Assembly (NCBI GenBank): GCA_018350325.1
Contig: JAEVLN010000026.1
Span: 62,001-126,000, forward strand
Length of the DNA stretch: 64,000 nt
Direction: 5' to 3'
Source: Globodera rostochiensis
Taxonomy: Eukaryota > Nematoda > Chromadorea > Rhabditida > Heteroderidae
Below the pieces are notes generated by a model, which ran no database searches, had not been told where the DNA came from, and saw only the letters and a list, made by a program, of their open reading frames with translations. Below, in pieces: positions 31,580 through 42,088 of this stretch. The number at the start of each line of letters is the position of its first letter. The stretch's first letter is position 1. The position numbers and the translations under genes are program-made.

Positions 31580-34500
31580 ATGCTGGGCAACAACAACAAT
31601 TTCGACAAGACTGGCGGCATTGCGTATCTTCAAAGTCAAAGGTAGAGAGAGAGAGTAGAGCCCGAACTTGAGGACCGATCGAGTTTTTGATCTAGAACTC
31701 GTATAATCTCAACCGAGATTAGGTTGGTCCCCCTTAGATTACAGTAGGGTTGGTCCCCGACTCACGACATGGCCAACCCCGGCCTCCCCGCCTCCAAGGG
31801 GTCGGGGACCAACCCTAATATACAGAGATTTAGATCTAGAATCTCGATCGGTCCGTGCCTAATAGAGAGGGTGTCATTAAGTCCTTCAGCACAAACGCTC
31901 AACTCCGAAGATTTTTTATTTGTTATTACTCCAAAAAATTAGAGCTAGCGAATTTGAAACTGATTTTTTATATACAAAAACAGGGTTAGCTCGGTGGTAA
32001 AGCCAAAGTTTTTGCTGAGTTGGGTTTGCATCATCAACTTAAAAAGGCCCTTTGGTCATGACGTTCTATCGACATTCATATTGATTAAAGGCCGCCTTTG
32101 ATGGGGAGGACTTCGGCAATCCAATCGATTGGGCAATTGCTGAAGAAGGGCATGGACCTCGACGGCAATGGCAATGGTGGGGGGACGACGGACGAAAATC
32201 GTCGAATTGTTGGAGGCGACATTGGGCAACGGAACGGTGCAGCAACAGGACGAGGGAATGTCCAACTTGTGGACACCAACAACAATGTGGAGGCACGGCA
32301 ACAGTTTTGTTGCTGGAAAGACACCACCAACTGTAACGGTGGGTTAGTGTTTGTCAAAACAGAATAACATTGTCAAATTGATCAGTTTTGATCGACAATT
32401 CTCATCTCTGATCGCCTAAATAAACACGAAATTTTAAACGAATCAGAGACCATTGTCTAAACTATTGTAGAGCCCGGACTTGAGGACCGATCGAGATTCA
32501 AACTTTTCGATCGAGAATCTCGTATACTCTCGAAGATCTCGGTAAAATTTCTTCGATCGAGAATCTCGGAAAAATCTCGATCGAAAAGTACCGAGAACTC
32601 AATGAGAATCTCGATCGTCTGCACTCTAGTCTAAACACTCCAAAATGGTCTGAATTTATCGTTTACAAAAGGTGGGGTCATCGGAAAAGCGAGCACAAAC
32701 GATGGCAAGGAGGACGATGAACAACAACAGCACCGATTCCGCTGCTGTGCCGTATGTTGGGGCCGCATTTGGCAAGCCGCTGACGGGGCGGAAAAGAAGT
32801 GAAATTTTGGGGGGGGGGGTATTGATTTTTAAAAAGCTAAATTCAAAATTGAGTTGAAAAGTCTGCGCCGCGAAAATCTTCAGAAACTTGATCCATCCAT
32901 CCGTACAAATTTTAACATTTACGACAAGTCTTCGTGTTATGGCATTCAACTCATTTAAAAATTCGTCATCGTCGTCTGCCCACCACAATGCCATCCAACG
33001 GTTGATGAACAATGGACAGCAGCATTAGTGGCGAATTGTCCTCATCTGTCATTTTAAACGGATTCGAGAGTCGACAATTCTCGCTCGAATTGGTCTTGAC
33101 TAGAGTTGGACGGGACCGAGATTTTGGAAAAACCGGAAGTATATAAAGGAGTTTTTAATGACAATTCAGCCAGTACCGGTCCCGTTCAACTTCTAGTCTT
33201 GACAAGGTCTTGAGAGACTCTGCTGCTACTCTCTGACTTACCGTGCTGCTGCTGTGACGACGACGACGTCTCTGCTTCAGCCGGTGCCGGTACAGCTTGC
33301 GCCGCCTCGTCCACCCTCTTACCCAACAGAATTGTGCCGCCGGTGCGGTGGAATGCGTGGCGGCGTAAATTGTTGGCACTGGCACGGGCAATTGGCTTTT
33401 CCAGCAGCAGCTGGCCGTCGTCCCCGGCGGCAGTATTAAGCGCCAGGCGGCGGTGACGTCGGGAAAGTGTTGGCGACAAATACGCGTCAATAAAGCGCGA
33501 CAGACGGGCGACGGCGGTCCTAAAATTTGCTTACAAAAATTGAAGAATCTGCCAACGAATTGAGGAGTTGCGCACCTCTTTTCTACCGGCTTCTCCGACT
33601 GCCTGTCCCAAAACGGTGCCGCTACTGCTTGAAGTCGTTGTCGTTGTCCTCCATCACCCATTTGTGCAATTTGTTCAGTGTTCTCCTCTATGCCTAGTGG
33701 GTGGCCAAACCGGTGTTCGGCAATATGAGTCGGGTAAATGGCGTAAAGCATCACGGAATGAGCCGGTCGGAATTGGCACGTCTTAAAGCAGAAATTTAAT
33801 CGGTCAAATCTGCGCAATTTGAATTTGGACAGCATTAAGCTGGTTTTAGTGTTGGAAATCGTCGTTAACCTGCAAAAGAATAGTTATCACCAGCGTGTTC
33901 ACCACAATCCAAAGCGAAGTTTTGCCCAATTTCAGCTCCATTTTTGGTGACTGCCACCAGCAGCACTTGCTGAAGCTGGACGGAAGTGAACAATTGCTGG
34001 TGCACTCGGCCTGTTTTCGTTGCGCGACTTGCGGACTCGACCTGATTGGCAAGTTTGTGGGAGGTTAAATATGGCATCGTCACTTAATCACAGAGTCACA
34101 CTGGTTTCTCGCAACGATTACCAGCAATAGGGTTTCATTCCGTAGAAATTAGATTCAGGACTTTGTCTGTTGACCAGCCATTATGTAAATTCAGAACCAG
34201 AATTCTGTGGCAACAATAAACAGAACAATAAGCAAGCCTCCTTAAGGCGAAGAAGAACAGCGAATTGTAAAGCATGCCGATCGCTTCTACTGTGCCCTGC
34301 ATGGACAACAACAGAAAAAGAAGCAACAACAAAATGCGGCTGCGGCTGTCGTCGGTCAGAATGGCAAAAGCAGCTTTTGTGCTGCGGCACAGAATGTGCC
34401 GTTTTCTTCAACCGAACGTAAAGTGCCACCAAAATGTGCTGCGATTGATCATGGTGAAGCATGGAAGACGACGGCGACCATTGCTGCTGAACACCACCGC

Positions 34501-36590
34501 ACTGACAGCAGTGGTGAAAAGAAGAACATAAACAACGATGGGCAGCAGCTGCAGAAGTGGTGGGAGCGCAAGACGGAGGAGTTCAACGGGGGCAAGGGGT
34601 AGGCAGGCGGCATCTAGCACAAATGACACTTATTCGGGGTGTTCAAAAGTTGAGAGTTCCCGTTGCCTCAACAACACCCCAATAATTTGCCGTAAAATGA
34701 TTACAAAACAAGTTTCCGGGTGGCGCGACGCGTCAACTTCAAACTTCCCCGAGCCCCCCAAAATTGGGTCATCCCCGACCCCGACAATTGGGTCCTCCCC
34801 GATCCCCGACATGGCCAACCCCGGCCTCCCCGCCCACGACTTTCCCGCCCCCGAGGGGCTGGGGACCAACCCTACTTCAAACTATGGAATTTAAAATATT
34901 GTTTTCAAAATATGGGCCTTACACATAAATGGCCACGGTAAAATGGACGGAGGATGGGCAGCAGGGACAAAATTCTTCAGATGGCTAATTAATTAAAATT
35001 TGTTTGTTTGCCTATTTCGGGAACCTTTGTGGTGTTTGGTGGAATTAATATCCAATTTTAATGGGGGGAAAAATTAGTTTGCACAAAGATGGACAAAAAA
35101 ATGCGGACTTCCTGATCCTGGTCATTTCCAAAATCCTGATCCGGGGTTTTTCAAAAAACTGGCTCTACTAAGTAGTGATGCTGGAGATGAACTTTACCGA
35201 AACCCGAGACTCGAGACCGAGACTCTCGAGCATTACTTCTACTATTAACCCATTTTCAATTTGCTTTTCACAAACAATGGCATATCATCACAGGTCCACC
35301 ACATTTCGCTACTACGGCGCAAACAATGGCCAACGGACGGTTGTTCCACCGCCTGTGCCGCCAAAACTGTCGTCGTCGTCGTCAATTGGCACTGGTAATG
35401 CCAAATTTGGACAAAACCGGGTCGTTGCCGGCGGGCACCACGGAGACGCCGCGGGAGCGATGCCGCGCGGGAAGCATAAAAACATTAGCATTCCACCACC
35501 AGCACAAGGGCACATCGGCGTTGGAGGAGGACGCCGCTGCATGAGTCCGTCGTCTGTGGCGGAGGACCGGTGCGAGCAGTGCGGCGTCGAATTGAGGTAG
35601 TTCAGGGGTCTGGTGTTCGTCTCCGGGTTAAGTGCTAACCCCGGGGGTTTTCAAATTATTTGATTTTGTTTTGAAATAATTAAAATTGAAGAGTAAACCC
35701 GGGTTAAAGACGAGCACGCCAATTAATGCTTGGAATTTTTCGGTTTCGAATCTTGGCATTTTTTTAATGGGCTTCACCCCTATACTTTTTCCGTACCGAG
35801 CCTCCAAAACAATTCTTTTGTACTCAAAATTAGGGAGCATATTGTTTCATCATTCATACTTTAAGCGGTTCTTTTGTGTTGGCCAAGAATCGCTGCTGGT
35901 GTCCTGAGCATTTTGTTTGCGCAAATTCGGGTATTTTATTTAAAACCCAAAACCAACACCCACCCACCCACCCGTCGTTGTTGTACAGCTTGCGCTCGCT
36001 GTTTGTTGGAAAGCGGATTTGTGGAGGAACCGCAGGGCCGTAAGAATTACTGTCCCGTTTGCTATGAGTGCCTGATTGCGCCCGTGTGCCGCAAATGTTT
36101 TTTGCCGTTGACGGAGGTGAGAGAATAATTTCAAAATTCTCAAAACAGTCCCCGATTTCTTATTTTGGACGTGTCTGAATGCCCTGGGCGAGAAGTGGCA
36201 CACCGAATGCTTCACGTGCACGCATTGTCGGAAACCGTTTGGCACTCATTCATTCTTTGTTGAAGACGGCAAACCGTACTGTGAAGACGGTACTGTACTG
36301 TATGTATACCGTAACCGATAGCGATTAATAAAACACGACAAAACGAGCTCTAAATTTATACATATTCTTTATCCAGATTGGAACATGTTGTTTACTACAA
36401 AGTGTTCGGACTGTGCACAGCCCATCAAAGTTGGCCAAAAATGGTTGGAAGCGCTCGGCGGCCAATTCCACGCAAATTGCTTCAAATGCGCGGTACACGA
36501 GGGGAGGGGGGGCGGGAGAGTCTTAAGCAATCTGTGCTTCTGGTCCGAAGGTCGAAGGTTTTATAACTTTCTGTAACCTAAACGCATTAG
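31580..36590 (+). CDS. ALP/Enigma-family LIM protein (Zasp/PDLIM type), four LIM domains
   Basis: A cytoskeletal adaptor of muscle Z-disc or dense-body type. A possible start exon (31,581, [20 protein letters not shown]) is followed by Gly/Asn/Gln-rich exons (about 32,093-32,347; 32,672-32,797). LIM1: [12 protein letters not shown] (ends about 33,365) joined to [31 protein letters not shown] (from about 33,964), then [12 protein letters not shown] Pro/Ser linker follows (35,280-35,598, [15 protein letters not shown]). LIM2: [52 protein letters not shown]3: [51 protein letters not shown]4: [20 protein letters not shown] and HANCFKCA (to about 36,492). The LIM2-LIM4 wording matches the Enigma group. 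No N-terminal PDZ domain was seen; it may lie upstream or be absent. The end of LIM4 is unresolved because a palindromic repeat begins there. Confidence 0.82.
31656..31861. mobile_element. TAGAG-family MITE carrying a second element
   Basis: TAGAGCCCGAACTTGAGGAC at the left and ATCTCGATCGGTCCGTGCCT plus A at the right. A TAGGGTTGGTCCCC element (31,745-31,817) sits inside it. Confidence 0.7.
31745..31817. mobile_element. TAGGGTTGGTCCCC-family MITE nested in a TAGAG element
   Basis: TAGGGTTGGTCCCCGACTC at the left and GGGGACCAACCCTA at the right; interior 'CATGGCCAACCCCGGCCTCC'. Flanks GATTACAG and ATATACAG match at 6 of 8 positions. Relatives: about 21,957-22,035 and about 34,780-34,874. Confidence 0.75.
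32468..32628. mobile_element. TAGAG-family MITE, long copy in the LIM gene
   Basis: TAGAGCCCGGACTTGAGGAC to CTCGATCGTCTGCACTCTA with several internal 'TCGAGAATCTCG' units. GTCTAAAC occurs just outside both ends, 5 bp offset at the left. Confidence 0.8.
33101..33195. mobile_element. GTTGG-CGGGACC-family MITE with exact 8-bp duplication
   Basis: TAGAGTTGGACGGGACCGAG to GTCCCGTTCAACTTCTA, flanked by GTCTTGAC at 33,093-33,100 and 33,196-33,203. In an intron of the LIM gene. Confidence 0.92.
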
Positions 36591-36738
36591 GTCGGACATA
36601 ATACCAAATTAAAGCTCTCGATTATCAGATCGCTTAGTTTAGCTTATTAACTGCTTCTCCTCATCGAGAGCTTTCATTTGGTAAATGTTCGACCTAGTCG
36701 GTTTAGGTTGTAGAAAGTTATAAAGCTTTCGACCTTCG
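36545..36738. mobile_element. Palindromic element at the end of LIM4
   Basis: The left half (AAGGTCGAAGGTTTTATAAC, 'CTGTAACCTAAACGCATTAG', AGCTCTCGAT) is mirrored by the right half ('ATCGAGAGCTTTCATTTGGT', 'AGTCGGTTTAGGTTGTAGAA', AGTTATAAAGCTTTCGACCT). It overlaps the place where the last LIM zinc-ligand exon is expected. Confidence 0.7.
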
Positions 36739-36749
36739 GGGCAATAACC

Positions 36750-37095
36750 TTCGGCCCGGTAGCCAATCTGATGCGATAGTAGCCTAAAGTCTTGATTTTT
36801 GAAATTGAGGGGTTAAATGGATCGCCAAACTTTAGGCTTGTGGCATCGAGCTTGAAGGCAAAACCTATTTTGAACGTGCTCAACGACCTTTTTGTCGAGC
36901 ACATGCCACCGCTGCTGCTGCTGTATAGAGAGGAATCAAATAATGGAAACGCATTTTCAGACAAAACCCAATTAACAATTAGTTATCCCGATCAATTAAT
37001 GCCAAAAATAATTCGTCATAAAATCCAACTCTGATCAATTTTACCTAAGCGTTATTTATTCTGATCAATAATATTTAATTCAATCCGGGATATGT
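36750..37095. other. Spacer between convergent LIM and CLUAP1 genes
   Basis: No exon supported. A plus-strand frame at 36,792-37,034 is open but has no recognisable product. Confidence 0.4.
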
Positions 37096-37101
37096 AAAAA
37101 A

Positions 37102-40100
37102 TCAGAAATTGTCGCCTGAATTGTCTTCACCATCGTCGCCATCCTCCGTTTCTGCTTCATCTTCTGTGTCGCCATGATGAGTGCCAGCGCCGCCAGCCTG
37201 CTGCAATGATTTCGATCACATTATTAGTGCTGCACTAGACCCAAAATTCACGAGACTCGACACCTGACCCCAAGACCCAAAAAACCCGAGACTTTTCTCG
37301 AGTCGAGACTCGATACTCTCGTGCAGCATTACACATTATGCCCATGTGTCACAAAACGTACCGTCTTTCCTCCTTTTTGTAAATCGCCATGTTTGTTGAT
37401 GTTGGCAACATCTGCCGTCGAGGTCGAATGTTTACTGATAAAATTGTCCACCAAATCATCATCATCATCTTCGTCCTGATCATCATCCATTTCAATGATC
37501 CGTCCACCGTCGTCGTCGTCTTCATCCTCATCATCGGACAGTCCCAGGCCAACCATGTTGCCGAACACGCGCACTTCTGTGTGTGTGTAAAGATAAACCA
37601 AGATTTTAAAATGGCTGAGAAGCGCATCACCGCCGCCGGGTCGTTGTCTGCCGTGCCCCTCGGTGTCCATCTGTTCATCCTGGAGTTGGTCGGGATCGGG
37701 ATTCTTGATAAAAACCGGGACCGGGGATTGATCGGGACCGGGATTCCAAAAACCGGGATAATGCCAACCGATCCCGACCAACTCTAGTTCCAGGGTTGTT
37801 CCGGGTCGAAAATTTGCAAAATTGACAAATCTTTGTTTTTGACCGGGATTTGATTAATTTTCCTCCTTATAAAATCACGGATTTTAAATTTTCTCAATCC
37901 CGAATCCGGTTTTTCCCAAAAAATCTCGGTCCCGGCCTACTCTAGAAATGACCCCACCGCCTCCAATCCGTCCACTGGCCGCTCGCCAATATTCAACGGA
38001 ATGCCAGCGATTCTATAAAGAATTATAGTACAAAATCCTTTTCTCAGCATTAAAGTTTTTTTTGCATTTTTGGAACAAAAATTCCCCCCCCCCCCGCGGC
38101 GACACGACGTACACGGGTGCCGTCTGCTCGCTTTCCATGCGCATTTTTTCCACCGTCACACGCATTGACGCTTCCGCCTCCAATGCGCGTTCCCTTTCCG
38201 TGTGCTCTGATAGGGCCAACTGACTTTGCAGTGCGTGCAAATTGCGGAACAACGTCACATACTCAAATAAAACAACAACGGATCAACAAAATCGAAGGGA
38301 GATGATGAAACTGGCACAGCAGCACATTGGCGCGTGGCGGGACAAATCACTAATGGAAAAAGCCCTAATAAACCAAAAGCGGCAAAATAACTAATACCTC
38401 TGTTAGTGTGTTGTCCGCTTTTGGCTTATTAGGTCCGTTAGTGATTTTGTCCTAGCAACACATTGGTGTGACATCAAACCCGTTAGGACTGAGATCCATG
38501 GTGAGGATTGCAAAAGTCCCGGACCCCGAAAAAATCAATATGTATGTAGGGAAGGAGACTAATTTAGTATGATTTTGATCGGTAAAATCAATCGTACCGC
38601 GGCGTAACGCACACGCAGCTGCGCTTCATAGCGTTCATATTCATCCAAATAAGGCGGTCGGAATGCCTTTGGGTAATTTTAAAAGCATTTCGTTGGTTGG
38701 AGCCATTTGAGTCCAGTACTTATAAACAACCACCTGCAGCTTGGCCAACCGCTTCTGCAATTGGTCCAACTCGCGCTTGCGCCGCTCGATCTTCCGCGAC
38801 AGCTCCTGTTCGTCCGATTCGATGTTTTGTAGCCGTTCCTTCACCTCGTCAATGTGCTGTTCCGTTGTTTGAATACGATCCCGAAGCTCCGCCTCCACCT
38901 GTGAAATTTGAATTGCTTGTAGAGAAAGGACCACTCGAGATTTTCGATCGAAATCTCGGTCGAGACTTTCGATCGAAATTTCAATCGGTCCTCAATTCCT
39001 TTCTCTAGTTGTTTTACACAACGATTCTTGGCGGAATTTTCAAATGCGTTTGACCTGAACTGCGTTCAGGGATCTGCCCAGTGCTTTGGTGCGAACATCC
39101 TGGTCAATCAATTACTTATTTTTGGTGGTCACATTAAAATCACTTTTGCGAACACTTCGTCTTTGAGCAGTTCGTACAAGTTGGCCCCCGTTTTTGGCAG
39201 TTCGGCTGCTAATTTGACAGTTTGATGAAGTTGCTGGCGCTGTAAATTTTTACAAAATTTAGGTAATACGCCAAAATTGATTCAGCCAGCCTCACTCACC
39301 TTGGCGTTCACTTGCGAACGAAGCGCGTTTATATGCACTGCTTCCCCGCCACCTTTAAATTATTTTTTAAAATTTCCGACGATTTCGGCAACGACGAAAA
39401 ACACCCATAAATTATAAAATCGTCTTTTTCCTACTGTACTTTCCAACCATCAAAACCCTATCAAACTTTTTCCTACTGTACTTTCCAACCATCAAAACCC
39501 TATCAAACTTTTTCCTACTGTACTTTCCAACCATCAAAACCCTATCAAACTTTTTCCTACGGTACTTTCCAACCCAAACTTTTCCCTACTGTACTTTCCA
39601 TCCAACCCAAACGTTTTCTTACTGTATTTTCAACCCAAAGTCTTAAATAGGTTTCTCTGCACCTTCCGCTGTTCCTTCCCCACCGCCCTTATGCCGTCGT
39701 TCCCTGACGCTTTCGTACAGCATTCGCAGCACGGGAAGCAGCTCGCGAATCGCATGCCCGTCCGACTGATACAAATGTTTCGGGTTCAGCCGAACATGCG
39801 CTTTTTGAAGCAGTGCAAGCACAACCTGTTGTTGTTGATTCCCGTAATTAATGTGTAAAAATCGAGTTTGCGTGATCACTGATCAGTATAAGCAATCAAT
39901 TGGAATCATATTTTTTACTCCTTTGATGAACAACACGCGGTCCGCCTCGTTGTCAAGCTGTCGCGGCAGACGGGCATTCGAGTCAAATCTGAGAGATATT
40001 CGGCACAGAATTGCGCACAAATAACAAAAATTGAAATTCAAACTTTTGAACGGTCCATGCCAACACTTCGGAGATCAGGGGAAAGTTGGGAGTTCGAAAG

Positions 40101-40391
40101 TTTTCGATGGAGACAAGACGGGGGTAGCCCAGGGAACGGAGTATTTCTGTTGCATCTGTTGTAGAGGGATGGACAAATGATTGGTTGTGTTAAATCTTGA
40201 GAACGAATTTTGTTTTATCCCGGGTCGGAACTTGAATCAATCGGCACAAATCCCGCGTTTTTGGAAGACCCAATTCCGAAATTCTCAAAAATGTATGGTT
40301 TTGGACCGGGGAGGACTTCACTCCCGGCAACCCGTCGATCTCTAATAAAATCTGTTATGTGTTCTTTACCTCGCAGTTCGCGGAACGACAT
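37102..40391 (-). CDS. CLUAP1 / DYF-3 (IFT38), intraflagellar transport complex B subunit
   Basis: IFT-B peripheral subunit needed to build sensory cilia. Reading down the minus strand from ATG 40,391: [27 protein letters not shown] with [49 protein letters not shown] with [38 protein letters not shown]; coiled-coil exons ([50 protein letters not shown]); [40 protein letters not shown]; then an acidic tail ([26 protein letters not shown]) and a stop at 37,102-37,104. The N-terminal globular region, coiled coil and acidic C-terminus are in family order. The exon around 37,935-38,110 and its junctions are less certain. Introns contain MITEs and a 42-bp tandem repeat. Confidence 0.92.
37681..37786. 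mobile_element. GTTGG-CGGGACC-family MITE in a CLUAP1 intron
   Basis: TGGAGTTGGTCGGGATCGGG at the left and GATCCCGACCAACTCTA at the right, with tandem 'AAAACCGGGACCGGG'-type units. A further degraded copy (about 37,795-37,945) follows head to tail and ends GGTCCCGGCCTACTCTA. Confidence 0.75.
38338..38454. mobile_element. AGGACAAAATCAC-family palindromic MITE, copy 2
   Basis: 'GGGACAAATCACTAATGG' at the left and 'TTAGTGATTTTGTCCTA' at the right, with CCAAAAGCGG / CCGCTTTTGG inside, as in the 2057 copy. In a CLUAP1 intron. Confidence 0.75.
38920..39007. mobile_element. TAGAG-family MITE in a CLUAP1 intron
   Basis: TAGAGAAAGGACCACTCGAG at the left and TCCTCAATTCCTTTCTCTA at the right; interior 'TTTCGATCGAAATC' repeats. 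No target duplication readable. Confidence 0.8.
39425..39640. repeat. 42-bp tandem repeat, about 3.5 exact units plus degenerate ones
   Basis: TTTTTCCTACTGTACTTTCC then AACCATCAAAACCCTATCAA and AC, repeated with starts at 39,425, 39,467 and 39,509, then shortened variants up to the following CLUAP1 exon. Lies in an intron. Confidence 0.92.
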
Positions 40392-40680
40392 TACCACCTT
40401 TGTACGGCACTTTCCAACATCTCTTTGGATACTTTTTGTCTGTTTGGTTGCTAGGCAACCTCAAATGGTAGGACTTTGAGGAACGGCCATCGACTCGTTA
40501 CTCCCCCCCCCCCCCCCCCAACTCGTTCACCTACGACTCGTTCTCCTCGTCCCCTCCTCACTTTTATGCATCGTAATCGTAAATATCGAGCCATATCGTA
40601 TCGTATCGTATTTTCGCTAAAAATCACGCGTATCGTAATTTTTGAGACCAACTCGATTTCCATTGTAACTTCTTTTTTAC

Positions 40681-41490
40681 GAAGCGGGCCACTACCGTCC
40701 CGCCACTACCGTCCCGGCCACTACCGTCCCGTCCCGGGCCATTACCGTCCCGGTCACTACCGTCCCAACCAATTTTTTTTGAAATGCAAAATGTGATCTA
40801 TAAAATAAAATTACATTTTGATTAGATTATAGAATTTTTGCATTTTTAAGCTTCGAATCGCATTTGAATAGTTTTTTGCTTTTTTCCCTTTCCTGTCTGA
40901 ATCCTCCCCACCCGAATCCCCCCACAGCCAAATGTGTCTCGAATCCCCTCAACGTCTTAGGTTAAGCTTAAGCTTGGTCTAAGCTAGGCTTAGGTTATTA
41001 AGCTTAGGCCTAAGCCTAAGCCTGACGACCCCAACCCAGGGTGGCTTAGGCCTAAGTTAGGCTTATCAGACTGGTAGCCCTTTTTTCTTTTTCTATGTTT
41101 ATAAAAGTGACATTGTTCAGTTTATACTACTTTTTTTCAAATGTAGCGTCAACAATGCAATCAAGAAATAAAACAAAGCCAAACAACAAAAACTTTAACA
41201 TGGGGGCTGCTTGTACTTGCAACATCAATTAAAAAAGCACAAAGTTACAACGAAAACGCAATTAACAATCGAATTCATGCTTTTTGATTAATTTTTAGGC
41301 TGAACTTGTTTTGGTGGAAGATTTTTCATTTGAAAAAATGTAATTCGGGTCCGGGGTTCGGCATTGGTTGGAACGGAGATCAAATTCGGATCCCACGCCC
41401 CCGAATCCCTTTTTCATCTGGGACGGTAGTGGCCGGGACGGTAGTGGCCCGGGACGGTAGTGGTGGGACGGTAGTGGCCGGGACGGTAAT
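40681..41490. mobile_element. Foldback element with arms of tandem 'CACTACCGTCCCGGC'
   Basis: The left arm (40,681-40,770) has five units of CCACTACCGTCCCGG. The right arm (about 41,415-41,490) has four to five units in reverse complement (GGGACGGTAGTGGCC). The spacer holds a TTAGGC-like run (40,965-41,070) and a GGTTCGGCATTGGTTGG dispersed repeat. Confidence 0.82.
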
Positions 41491-41499
41491 GATCCCCTA

Positions 41500-42085
41500 C
41501 TCTCTTTTTTGTATGGCAGAACGCCAAAGATTTATTATTATTCGTTCAAACACTTTCACCGTGTGGGCGAGCCTCTAATGCCTCGGGGCATTTGGCCGTT
41601 TGTTTGTATGTGCCGTACTCTTCCCCCCCCCTCACCCTTCCATTGGAATTTCTTTCTGTTTCCCGGTTCAAAAGGCTGGTCCCGACCGGTTCAAAATGCT
41701 GGTCTCGATCCCGAGCCCGGCTTTCACGGTCACGGTCAATGCCGGTCCTCCCGACCTACTCTAGCCAAAATACGACATTTCGTCCCTCCAAATGCTTTCA
41801 TTTTTAACTCACATGTGGCGAGATGTACAAATGTTGAACGTAAAAATGAGAATTTTGGAAAAAATTTATTCGGACGAAAAATACAAGCCATTTGAACTCG
41901 ATTAATTTTGTTTTCAAAAAATACGAATACGTTTCAAACTGAACTCTAGCCCGGCCTAATCGCTTAGGAAAGCCGACTTGTAAGCAAGCGGAAGGACGTT
42001 ATTTAAAATTTCCCCACTTTTAGACACCTTAATTTTGTGAGATGAAGAAGACATAAACGTTATAATTCGTTCGTCCTACAATTTG
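41500..42085. other. Spacer before the phosphoesterase gene
   Basis: Holds the inverted partner of the 1065-1175 repeat (about 41,570-41,660) and a degraded GGTCCCGACC-type repeat ending 'CCTCCCGACCTACTCTAG' at 41,765. No exon. Confidence 0.45.
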
Positions 42086-42088
42086 TTA

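Noticed and set aside
31980..32045. tRNA-like start (GTTAGCTCGGTGGTAAAG)
   Set aside because: It resembles an A box, but no proper T-arm or pairing 3' acceptor strand follows within 75 nt.
33155..33835. 226-codon open frame on the minus strand, with plausible splice sites
   Set aside because: The plus strand here encodes LIM1 ([12 protein letters not shown], then [10 protein letters not shown]), with spacing and zinc ligands of a real domain. The minus frame has no recognisable content and is a shadow.
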